From: Archangium lansingense
Lineage (GTDB): Bacteria; Myxococcota; Myxococcia; Myxococcales; Myxococcaceae
Direction: 5' to 3'
DNA length: 64,000 bases
Assembly (NCBI RefSeq): GCF_026626635.1
Contig: NZ_JAPNKA010000001.1
Location: 12,632,501-12,696,500 of the forward strand
Below the pieces are notes generated by a model, which saw only the letters and a program-made list of their open reading frames with translations, was not told the origin of the DNA and searched no databases. Position 1 is the stretch's first letter. Each line of letters opens with the position of its first letter. This document shows, piece by piece, positions 8,962 to 16,263 of this stretch. The position numbers and the translations under genes are program-made.

Positions 8962-9693
8962 ATGAAGACACGGAGCGGAGTGAGCGCGCTGCTGCTGCTC
9001 GCGGGTCTGCTGGCGGGAACACAGGCGGAGGCCGAGGAGAAGCGGGAAGGCCACGGCTGGGACATCACGGTGGAAGCGAACACGGACTTCCCGCTGTCGG
9101 TAGGCGGGCGCCTGGGAGTCGAGTCCCCGTGGAGGCTGCGTCTGTCGACCTCACTGGGCTACCTGCCGCCGGCGTACATGGCGGTGGTGAACGACGTGGC
9201 GGTGAAACTGGGCGCGTACGGCCGCAACGAGGCGGACCTCATCGAGAGCTCGCTGAAGAACTCGCTGGTGTGGCGGACGCACGTGGGCTGGAGACCGTTC
9301 CCGAGGTTGGGGCTGTACGTAGACGGGGGCTACGGACTGGTGTCGCTCGGCGGCGAGGTGAATACCGAGGACGTGCTGGTGACGCTGACGGGGCTCGAGC
9401 CGCCCGAGGGCGAGACGGTGCTGGACCGCGAGTACCGGGTGCGCTCGGTGTTGCACATGCTGGACGTGGAAGTGGGCTGGCGCTGGGGGTTGGGCGCGGG
9501 GTGGACGGGGCGCACGGCGCTGGGAGCGGCGTTCACGCTGGACTCCAACAGCCGCGTGGAGCCCCAGTTCGAGCCGAATCAGCCACTGCTGGTCACCGCC
9601 TTCTCGCGCCTGGCGGAGGGGGCGTTGGACAGGACGTTCGAGCGGTACGTGCACCTGCCAGTGCTCTCCTTCTCCATCGGCTACGCCTTCTGA
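8962..9693 (+). CDS. Predicted outer-membrane beta-barrel protein
   Basis: A 243-residue protein with a clear signal peptide (ALLLLAGLLAGTQAEA, cleavage near residue 24). The mature part consists of alternating amphipathic strands, for example WDITVEANTDFPLSVGGRLGVES, WRLRLSTSLGYLP, RLGLYVDGGYGLVSL and LDVEVGWRWGLGAGW, and it ends SFSIGYAF with a terminal phenylalanine, the usual C-terminal signature of outer-membrane barrels. Similar unnamed myxobacterial barrels are common. Transport function, if any, is unknown. The ATG at 8962 directly begins the signal peptide, with GGGGGCC upstream. It lies about 170 bases after the SRPBCC gene and R2. Confidence 0.72.
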   Translation: MKTRSGVSALLLLAGLLAGTQAEAEEKREGHGWDITVEANTDFPLSVGGRLGVESPWRLRLSTSLGYLPPAYMAVVNDVAVKLGAYGRNEADLIESSLKNSLVWRTHVGWRPFPRLGLYVDGGYGLVSLGGEVNTEDVLVTLTGLEPPEGETVLDREYRVRSVLHMLDVEVGWRWGLGAGWTGRTALGAAFTLDSNSRVEPQFEPNQPLLVTAFSRLAEGALDRTFERYVHLPVLSFSIGYAF

Positions 9694-9758
9694 GGTGACG
9701 GCAGAGGGCGGGTGATGGGAAATCACCCGTGACGTCACCCGACGTGATGGGTTACAAC

Positions 9759-9787
9759 TTGACACCCGACATCCACCCGTGGCTAAC
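9759..9787 (+). promoter_or_regulatory. Candidate sigma-70-type promoter
   Basis: TTGACA at 9759-9764, a 17-base spacer, then GCTAAC at 9782-9787, about 40 bases upstream of the lipoprotein start at 9826. The -35 is a perfect match, but the -10 is weak. Confidence 0.35.
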
Positions 9788-9825
9788 TCCGGAATAACCG
9801 TATTTTGCTCCAATCGGGGTGGAAT

Positions 9826-10338
9826 GTGCGTACCTGGAAGGCCCTGCTAGGCACCTGGGCGCTGCTGTGCGCCGCTGGGTGTGGGCATGGAGAGGCAGCG
9901 CGGAGGGAGGAGCCCGGAAGCGGGCTGAGGGTGGAGTGTGCCCGGGGAGACGAAGGGGCGTGCGGGGCGGAGGAATCCAAGGAGGAGACGCGGAGCAAGG
10001 GCGGGACGGTCTCGGCGCGCATCTGGACGCTGATCGCACAGGGGCAGTTCGCGGAGGCGCAGGCGCTGATCGCCGAGTCGGCGGCGGCGGGACTGATCTC
10101 CCAGCAGGTGGCGGCGAAGATGCTGGAGCGCATCACGCTGCTCAACACGAGGCTGGGGCAGGTGCCGGCGACGCTGCAACGTGTGGCGGATTTTCCTTCG
10201 CAGCTGCGTGACCTCACCCTCTTTCAAATCAAGCAGCTGTTGGAGCGCAGGGACTTCACGCTGGCGACCCAGGCGCAGCTGAAGCTGGCCGAGAAGCTCA
10301 TCGAGCAGCAGGAGCGGTTGATGGAGAAGGTGCAATGA
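9826..10338 (+). CDS. Lipoprotein of unknown function, first gene of a pair
   Basis: A 170-residue lipoprotein: RTWKALLGTWALLCAAGC places the lipidated Cys at residue 19, followed by a charged, low-complexity linker and an alpha-helical C-terminal half (WTLIAQGQFAEAQALIAESAAAG, then LFQIKQLLERRDF...KLAEKLIEQQERLMEKV). No enzymatic motif is visible. The frame is open to a TTG at 9805, but the GTG at 9826 with GGGGTGG upstream starts the signal peptide cleanly. Its stop overlaps the next start by four bases (ATGA), so the two are translationally coupled. The arrangement, exported protein plus cytosolic partner, resembles myxobacterial toxin/immunity pairs, but nothing proves that. Confidence 0.78.
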   Translation: MRTWKALLGTWALLCAAGCGHGEAARREEPGSGLRVECARGDEGACGAEESKEETRSKGGTVSARIWTLIAQGQFAEAQALIAESAAAGLISQQVAAKMLERITLLNTRLGQVPATLQRVADFPSQLRDLTLFQIKQLLERRDFTLATQAQLKLAEKLIEQQERLMEKVQ

Positions 10339-10889
10339 CGAAGACGCTCTTGCATCCCACCGTCGAGGAGCTGCTCGAAAGGCTTCGCGAGGCCCGGAAG
10401 GGCGGAGGCGCGGAAGCGTCTCGACGGGAGCAGGTGAAACGGTATCGCGAGCTTCTCGCGGAGTGCCCCACGTTCACTCCGGCGCTGCTGGAGTTGGGCC
10501 GGCTCCTCCAATTGACGGACGAGCCCGGGGTGGAGGCCGAAGCAGCCTTCGTGGAAGTCCAGAGACTCTTGGAGCAGGCCGTCCAGGTTTCAGCGCGGGA
10601 AGCCAACGCTGTGGTGGAGCTGGGCTACTTCCTGGACACCATCCGTAACGCGCCCGAGGAAGCGACGACGCTGTACGAGGAGGGAGCGACGAAAGCGCTG
10701 AAGACGCTGGAGGACGCCTGGGCGGGACTGCTCCGCGCCTGGATACACGAGCGGACGAAGGAGTCCCTGGAGAAGGCGCTGCGGTTGAGCGAGGTGGCGG
10801 AAAAACTCTTCCCGGACTCGGGCCGCATCCAAGGAGTCGTGCAGGACGCACGGAACACAGCCATCCACGATGGTCTGCTGAAGCCCTGA
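10335..10889 (+). CDS. Cytosolic helical (TPR-like) partner protein
   Basis: A 184-residue soluble, helix-rich protein with no signal peptide. Repeating helix pairs (RYRELLAECPTFTPALLELGRLL; AREANAVVELGYFLDTIRNAPEEATTLYEEGATKALKTLEDAWAGL-type blocks) look like degenerate tetratricopeptide units. It starts inside the stop codon of the lipoprotein gene, so the two products are probably made together. As a partner it could be an immunity protein or chaperone; this is inference from arrangement only. Repeat copy R3 follows two bases after the stop. Confidence 0.78.
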   Translation: MTKTLLHPTVEELLERLREARKGGGAEASRREQVKRYRELLAECPTFTPALLELGRLLQLTDEPGVEAEAAFVEVQRLLEQAVQVSAREANAVVELGYFLDTIRNAPEEATTLYEEGATKALKTLEDAWAGLLRAWIHERTKESLEKALRLSEVAEKLFPDSGRIQGVVQDARNTAIHDGLLKP

Positions 10890-10891
10890 CT

Positions 10892-10925
10892 CCCTCTCCC
10901 ACCGGGAGAGGGCGGGGGTGAGGGT
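10892..10925 (+). repeat. Dispersed palindromic repeat, copy R3
   Basis: CCCTCTCCC-acc-GGGAGAGGG followed by CGGGGGTGAGGGT, beginning two bases after the stop at 10889 and in the standard orientation. Confidence 0.88.
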
Positions 10926-11036
10926 ATCGGACGTCCCGGGTTGCCACCGTGAGGCGCCCCTGGCCGCTGCCCGGGCAACCGAGGCCCACCGTGTCCCCGC
11001 CCACCGTGAGCCCGGCTCGCGTACGCTGGGTGCCGC

Positions 11037-12143
11037 ATGAGTCTCCTCCGCCGCGCGAAACGTGAAGACAACCCCCAACTGTTGGAGCTGTTCGGCGCGG
11101 TGCCCATGCAGGGCGAGCTGGTGCTGGCCACGCAGCGCTCGCCGGACTTCTTCGGCCTGTATGACATGCAGCGAGGGGACGCCGAGCTCTGGGTGAACGA
11201 GGTGGAGAACGGGCTGGACGGAATGGGAGCCATCCTGGTGAGAGAGGGCTGGCTGGAAGGCCGTCCGTGCCGCGTGGGGTACCTGGGAGATCTCCGCACG
11301 CGCTTCTCCGCGAGACGGAGCCGGGGCCTGGCGCGCTTCTACGGTCCGGTGCTGGAGGAGACAGCCCAACGGCTGGGCGTGGAGGCGTTCCTCACGTCGG
11401 TGATGGCGAGCAACGCGGCGGCGCTGCAAGCGCTGGTGAAGCGCAAGAAGCGCCGCGAGGCCCAGCCGCACTACGCGCTGCTGCGCCGCTTCTCCGCGGT
11501 GTCGGTGCACTTCACCCGCCGCCGCGAGCCAGAGCCGGGCCGCTTTCACGTGCGGAGAGCCACGCCCGAAGACCTCCCAGCCATGGAGGCGATGCTGGAC
11601 GCGGACCACCGCACGCGGCCCTTCGGCTATCGGTACGACCAGGGAGAGCTGCGGCACCGGCTGGAGCGCTGGCCGGGGATGAGCGTGGAGGGCTGCTATC
11701 TGGCCTTCGATGGAGGCGGGAAGCTGGTGGGGTGCACCTCGGCGTGGGACCCGGAGGCAGTGAAGCGCTACCGGGTAATGGCATACCGGGGCTCGATGCG
11801 GTGGGTGAAGTGGGGCTACGACGCGATGGCCACGGTGCTGCGAGCGCCGCGGCTGCCCGCCCCCGGCAACGACTTCCGCTACTTCTACCTGTGCAACACA
11901 AGCGTGGCGGGAGAGGACCCGGCCATCCTGCGGGCACTGGTGGAGCAGGTGTACGCGGACCACCATGGCAAGGGCTACCACTTCTTCTCGCTGTACCAGG
12001 GTGAGGAGGATCCGCTCGCGCCGGCGCTGGAGGGCTTCTTCCAGCGGAGACTGGACTTCCACCTCTACGCGGTGACGCCAGCCAGCATCACGCGGGAGCA
12101 CTTCCCGGCGGGGCGCACTGGCTTCGAGATGGCCCTGGCCTGA
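11037..12143 (+). CDS. Tandem GNAT acetyltransferase-like protein
   Basis: A 368-residue protein that appears to contain two GNAT-related halves. The first (about 1-160) has ELWVNEVENGLDGMGAILVREGWLEG, YLGDLRTRFSARRSRGLARFYGPVLEE and FLTSVMASNAAALQAL; the second (about 165-368) begins FHVRRATPEDLPAMEAMLDADHR, a standard GNAT opening, and has CYLAFDGGGKLVGCTSAWD. The usual acetyl-CoA loop is not obvious in the second half. Substrate unknown. Start ATG 11037. It is convergent with the next GNAT gene, with only 12 bases between their stops and no clear terminator. Confidence 0.8.
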   Translation: MSLLRRAKREDNPQLLELFGAVPMQGELVLATQRSPDFFGLYDMQRGDAELWVNEVENGLDGMGAILVREGWLEGRPCRVGYLGDLRTRFSARRSRGLARFYGPVLEETAQRLGVEAFLTSVMASNAAALQALVKRKKRREAQPHYALLRRFSAVSVHFTRRREPEPGRFHVRRATPEDLPAMEAMLDADHRTRPFGYRYDQGELRHRLERWPGMSVEGCYLAFDGGGKLVGCTSAWDPEAVKRYRVMAYRGSMRWVKWGYDAMATVLRAPRLPAPGNDFRYFYLCNTSVAGEDPAILRALVEQVYADHHGKGYHFFSLYQGEEDPLAPALEGFFQRRLDFHLYAVTPASITREHFPAGRTGFEMALA

Positions 12144-12155
12144 GGAACGGCCCGC

Positions 12156-12971
12156 TCAATAAGAGGCATCGGGCGGGCGCACCATCACGAGCTTCGGGTA
12201 CACGCAGCGGAAGCCCGCCTTCTCATAGTTGCGTTGAGAGGCCGTCGCCGGCTCCGTCGAGGCCGTCACCACATCAGCCCCCTGCTCGGCGGCCCAGGCC
12301 AACCGCGCGTGGATGAGCGCGAGCTGAAGCCCCCGCCCCCGGAACAGCGGCACGACAGCATCCGCGGACAGCAGGGCCACGCCGTCCGTCACCGAGGCCA
12401 CGCCCACGCCCCGGGGCTCTCCCTCCTGGAGCACCAGGAAGCAGGTGTTGCCTCGCGTGCGGACGATGCCCATCCCACCGGCCAGCTCCAGCTCGGAAGA
12501 GGCGGGCCGCCCCAAGTAGGCGAGGAAGAAGAGCTCGGCCCAGCGCCGCTCCTCACCCGGGCGCACCGGCCGCACCTCGACACCGGAAACGGGCGGCGGC
12601 ACGGGCGAGGGCGGCCGACACCAGACCTGGAGGAAGCGCTCCACCCGGTAGCCCCGAGCGCCCAGCTTCGCGGAGAGCGAGGGCTCACTGAACGGATTGA
12701 GCTCGATGCGGACGGCGCCCCCACCCTGCCCCAGCAGATCCTCAATGCGATCCAGGTCCATCAGGCTCACCATCCCATCGAGCCCCACGCCGACAGCGGC
12801 CGAGTACGGCGAGCGGGGCCCGAGAAACAAAGCCCGTCCACCGGCGACGCGGAGCGAGGGGACCCCCTGCCGCGAGGGAATGGGCGTCCGGTCAATCTGC
12901 TCGGCCTGGGCGTTCTCGATGCGCCGCGCGAGCGCGCGAGGGTTGTGCACGGGAAGAGACGTGGCTGGCAT
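12156..12971 (-). CDS. GNAT family N-acetyltransferase
   Basis: A 271-residue protein whose C-terminal half is a GNAT domain: VEVRPVRPGEERRWAELFFLAYLG, CFLVLQEGEPRGVGVASVTDGVALLSADAVVPLFRGRGLQLALI (acetyl-CoA loop RGRGLQ) and ASTEPATASQRNYEKAGFRCVYPKLVM. The N-terminal half (about 1-130) resembles the ligand-side half of other two-part GNATs. Such proteins acetylate small molecules or toxins; the substrate is unknown. The frame is open to 13025, but the ATG at 12971 has GGGAG at a suitable distance. Confidence 0.85.
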   Translation of the reverse strand: MPATSLPVHNPRALARRIENAQAEQIDRTPIPSRQGVPSLRVAGGRALFLGPRSPYSAAVGVGLDGMVSLMDLDRIEDLLGQGGGAVRIELNPFSEPSLSAKLGARGYRVERFLQVWCRPPSPVPPPVSGVEVRPVRPGEERRWAELFFLAYLGRPASSELELAGGMGIVRTRGNTCFLVLQEGEPRGVGVASVTDGVALLSADAVVPLFRGRGLQLALIHARLAWAAEQGADVVTASTEPATASQRNYEKAGFRCVYPKLVMVRPPDASY

Positions 12972-13072
12972 GAAGGCTCCCGTCCCGAGTCTGCTCTCAA
13001 GCCACCGGGCGGGTCGAGCATGCAAACAAGACGTGCGTTCGGCATCTCATGCTTCGGAGATGCAAGGTCGCC

Positions 13073-15010
13073 TCACCGTGTCGCCGTGCTCCCCTCCTCC
13101 CGAGGCCGCTCCTTGCGCACGGGCAGCTCGAGGGAGAAGGTGGCGCCCTGGCCGCGGCCGGCGCTCGCACAGGAGAGCAAGCCGCCCAGCTCCTCCGCCG
13201 CCAGCGCGCTGGTGTGCAGCCCGAAGCCGTGCCCGTCCTTCTTCGTGGTGAAGCCGTGGGTGAAGAGGAGGGGCAGGTGTTCCGGCGCGATGCCCATCCC
13301 GTTGTCGGCCACGATGATGCACACGCGTCCCGCATCGCCCGGCACCACACGCAGCGTCAGACATCCGTCCTGGCGGCCACCCTCCTTCACCGCGTGGCGC
13401 GCGTTGCTCAGCAGGTTGATCAGAATTTGAAGCAGCTTGTGCCGATCCACCCAGATCGACGGCACGTCAGCGTACTCGCGTCGAACCTCGATGCCCGCCC
13501 GCCCGAAGGAGACGGTCTGCAAGCGCAGCGCACCATCGATGAGCTCAGGCAGCGACACCTCCTCCACCACCCCGGAGAAGCGCGCGTACTGCTGCTGCAT
13601 ACCCACCACGACCCGGATGTGCTCCACCCCGTCGCACAGGGCCCGTAGCTCCGTCAGGACAGCGTCGCGCTCCTGCACAAGCTGGGCGGTGAGTGCCTCG
13701 AGGTAGGCCGGGAACTGCCGGCCTCGCGGGTCCTCGGTGAGGAAGGTGCCCGCATCCGCTTCGTGCTCGCGCAGCAACTGCACGGCCTTCTCCAGACTGG
13801 ACACCCGCAGGCCGCGAAGGCGCTCGGCCACGAGGCTCGCCGACACGTTCACGCTGTTGAGCGTGTTGCCTACGTTGTGCAGCACCCCCGTGGCCACCTC
13901 TGCCATGCCCGCCTGGCGCGAGGCATCCACCAATCCCCGGTGCAACTCACTCAGCCGCGCCTCGGCCGCCTTGCGCTCCGTGACGTCCCGCCCAAACACG
14001 GTGAGCCTCACCACTTCGCCCTGCTCACTCCGCACCGGGCTGACGGTCAGCTCCAGCTCGACCAGCTTGCGACCCTCCTGGAACGCCGGCAGGCTCACTT
14101 CCTCCTTCAGACGGTTGCCGCCCCGGGCGCGCTCCAGCCGCTCCTTCCAGCGCAGCTGCCGCTCGGGAGGCAGCGCGCTGAAGATGAACTCCCCGGGTGA
14201 AATCTCCTCACCGAAGATGCGCTGGAAGTAGTGCTTCGCCGACTGGTTGGCGGTGATGAGCCGCCCCTCCACATCCAGGGAACACACGACGTCATCGGTG
14301 CTCTCGATGAGGCTGGACAGCTCGCCCTCGTTCTCGAGCAGCGTCTTGCGCGTCTGTTCGAGCGTCGCGTGCGCCTCCGTCCGGAAGGACAAGAACAAGG
14401 AGCTCACCGCCCAGCCGAACACGGCGAAGATGGCCGTGAAGATGCTCAGCGACCACTCCATGGCACTCAGGCCCGGGGGCGAGGTGGTCAACGGGTAGAA
14501 GACGAGCGGCGTCAGGATGGAGAGCACGGAGAAGCCCAGGCCCATCCGCCACCCCAGCAGGTAGACGGCCATGACTGGGACCAGCACGCTCGCGGCATGC
14601 GTGGCCATGGCCAGCATGTCCATGTGGAGGGTGGTGAAGGCGATGACCCCCGACAGCATGGAGCACAGCAGCAGCGCTGGAAGACGGGTTGAGGCGCGCC
14701 AACGCAGCAGCGCCAACACTCCCAGAAAGCCCCCACCGCACAGCCCGCTCATCACCCCCATGCTCCACGCGTACGGGGTGAGCCGCAGGAGGCCAAGGAA
14801 CACCAGGGAGCCCCCCGTCAGGCACAAGCACAACCCGACCACCATTCGGGCCCGGCTCAGCTCCAGGGAGTCGCCCTGGCGAAGCGCTTCCGGGATGAAC
14901 GCATCCAGCCGTTCCACCAACCGCGCCCAGAGTGCACGACTCCAAGCCTCCCGCCCCTGCTGCGCTACCGCTCCGTTGTTTCGGTCCCCCCCGGTGTCCT
15001 CACTCGGCAT
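13073..15010 (-). CDS. Membrane-bound PAS sensor histidine kinase
   Basis: A 645-residue kinase. About residues 45-205 hold six hydrophobic segments (MVVGLCLCLTGGSLVFLGLL through SLSIFTAIFAVFGWAVSSLF), then a coiled linker, a PAS domain (about 225-345; SLIESTDDVVCSLDVEGRLITANQ), and a transmitter with the HNVGNTLNS phospho-acceptor box (His378), NLLSNARHAV, DNGMGIAPEHLPLLFTHGFTTK and GHGFGLHTSALA. The HNVGN box is a variant H-box seen in a subset of bacterial kinases. Two adjacent ATGs (15013, 15010) follow GGGAGAGG; the frame is open to 15148, but that extension lies in a hairpin region. No partner regulator is adjacent. Confidence 0.92.
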   Translation of the reverse strand: MPSEDTGGDRNNGAVAQQGREAWSRALWARLVERLDAFIPEALRQGDSLELSRARMVVGLCLCLTGGSLVFLGLLRLTPYAWSMGVMSGLCGGGFLGVLALLRWRASTRLPALLLCSMLSGVIAFTTLHMDMLAMATHAASVLVPVMAVYLLGWRMGLGFSVLSILTPLVFYPLTTSPPGLSAMEWSLSIFTAIFAVFGWAVSSLFLSFRTEAHATLEQTRKTLLENEGELSSLIESTDDVVCSLDVEGRLITANQSAKHYFQRIFGEEISPGEFIFSALPPERQLRWKERLERARGGNRLKEEVSLPAFQEGRKLVELELTVSPVRSEQGEVVRLTVFGRDVTERKAAEARLSELHRGLVDASRQAGMAEVATGVLHNVGNTLNSVNVSASLVAERLRGLRVSSLEKAVQLLREHEADAGTFLTEDPRGRQFPAYLEALTAQLVQERDAVLTELRALCDGVEHIRVVVGMQQQYARFSGVVEEVSLPELIDGALRLQTVSFGRAGIEVRREYADVPSIWVDRHKLLQILINLLSNARHAVKEGGRQDGCLTLRVVPGDAGRVCIIVADNGMGIAPEHLPLLFTHGFTTKKDGHGFGLHTSALAAEELGGLLSCASAGRGQGATFSLELPVRKERPREEGSTATR

Positions 15011-15100
15011 CATCCTCTCCCGGGTCGACTCCCGGAGGACTATGCCGCAACCCAGCCCGGGAGGCGGAGGGAAGGCCCCGCGCGAGGGCTTGGAAACGGC

Positions 15101-15146
15101 GAAGGGCCCGGAGTCTCCTGGGTTTCCCCTGGATTCCGGGCCCTTC
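15101..15146 (-). terminator. Terminator-like hairpin, likely of the Kelch gene before IS insertion
   Basis: Perfect 12-bp inverted repeat GAAGGGCCCGGA / TCCGGGCCCTTC (15101-15112 and 15135-15146) with a 22-base loop. Read on the minus strand it would lie about 55 bases after the original stop codon of the Kelch gene once the IS element is removed. The IS now separates them by about 1.06 kb. The stem also sits upstream of the kinase start at 15010, so an effect on that gene is possible. Confidence 0.5.
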
Positions 15147-15202
15147 ATTCAGCTCGGACCCAGCCCGGAGACAGCTCCGGGCCGGGTGTACAGCCGGGAC
15201 TA

Positions 15203-16263
15203 AGCGGTCCGCCATAGATGTTGTACACATCTGCGATGCTGCGTGCAGATGTGAGCCCAGAGGATAGGGAGCGGCTCCGAGAGCGGGGCCGCTCGTCCTG
15301 GGCCACTCCGTGGGAGCGCGACCGCGTGGAGATGATTCTTCTGTCCGCCTCGGGCTGGTCGCCCCCACGGATTGCGGAGTACCTGGGAGTGCATGCGGCT
15401 ACTGTGCGCCGTGTGCTCAAGGCCTGGAGCCACGAGGGCCTGGATGCGTTGGAGCACAAGCTACCGGGGCCAGTGCCGGATGTTGAGCGACACGCCATGG
15501 TAGTGGGCATGCTCGAGAAGTTCCTCTCGGAGCCACGTACCTGGACATCATCCCAGTTGGCTGAGGCATTGGCTGGGGTGGGCATTCAAATGAGTGCCCG
15601 GCAGACGGAGCGCTACCTGGCGGAACTGGGCGCTGGCTGGCGCCGCACCAAGTCGAGCCTGGAGCATCTACAGCAGCCCGAGGCGGTGGAGCGGGCGCGC
15701 CGCAAGCTCACCACGCTCAAAAAAAGCCCGCGCCCGGAGGCTAGACCTCTTCTTCCTCGATGAGTGCGGCTTCGCACCCACGCAGCCGACGGGCTACAGC
15801 TGGACGCTCCGAGGCAGTCGCAAGCTCATTGCCTATGAGGCCACCAAGGGCAGGCGCGCCAACGCCCTGGCCGCCTACGGCATTCGCGACGGCCAGCGAG
15901 CCCTACGTTTCACCGTGAAGGGCCGCTCCCTCACCAGTGCGGATGTCTTCGACTTCCTGCTGTTGCTACCCACGGGGAAGCGGCCATGCACCGTTGTCCT
16001 GGACAACGTCAACATCCACACCAGCCGCTTCATCCGCCAACGCCGTAGGCAACTGCGCAAGCGCGGCGTGCGCCTCTTCTTTCTCCCGGTGTACTCGCCG
16101 GAACTCAACGAGGTGGAGCCCGTCTTCGGCGTGGTGAAGTCCTACGAAATGCCCCGTCGGAGCTACCCCACGCTCGCTGAACTGCTCGCCGCTGTCCGCA
16201 GCGGCTTCATGAGCTACCGAAACCGCCTGCGGAAAAAGTGAACAACATCTATGGCGGACCGCT
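15203..16263 (+). mobile_element. IS630-type insertion sequence with perfect terminal repeats
   Basis: A 1,061-bp element bounded by perfect 22-bp inverted repeats (15203-15224 and 16242-16263; outer bases AGCGGTCCGCCATAG). It is flanked by a TA dinucleotide on each side (15201-15202 and 16264-16265), the hallmark target duplication of IS630/Tc1-mariner elements. One transposase gene in two overlapping frames fills it. The right end lies in the stop codon of the Kelch lipoprotein gene. The identical repeats suggest recent insertion. Confidence 0.92.
15236..16241 (+). CDS. IS630-family transposase, two frames joined at an A7 run
   Basis: The first frame (ATG 15236, or 15218 inside the repeat, to 15763) encodes helix-turn-helix domains: VEMILLSASGWSPPRIAEYL, VHAATVRRVLKAW and RQTERYLAELGAGWRR. 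The second frame, open from 15594 to 16241, encodes the catalytic DDE core: FFLDECGF, TVVLDNVNIH and PVYSPELNEVEP. Reading passes between them at seven A residues then G (15719-15726). Joining needs a +1 (or -2) change, for example loss of one A, not the usual -1. The joined product would be about 335 residues, normal for the family. This could be slippage-based programmed frameshifting or an inactivating one-base change. Confidence 0.85.
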
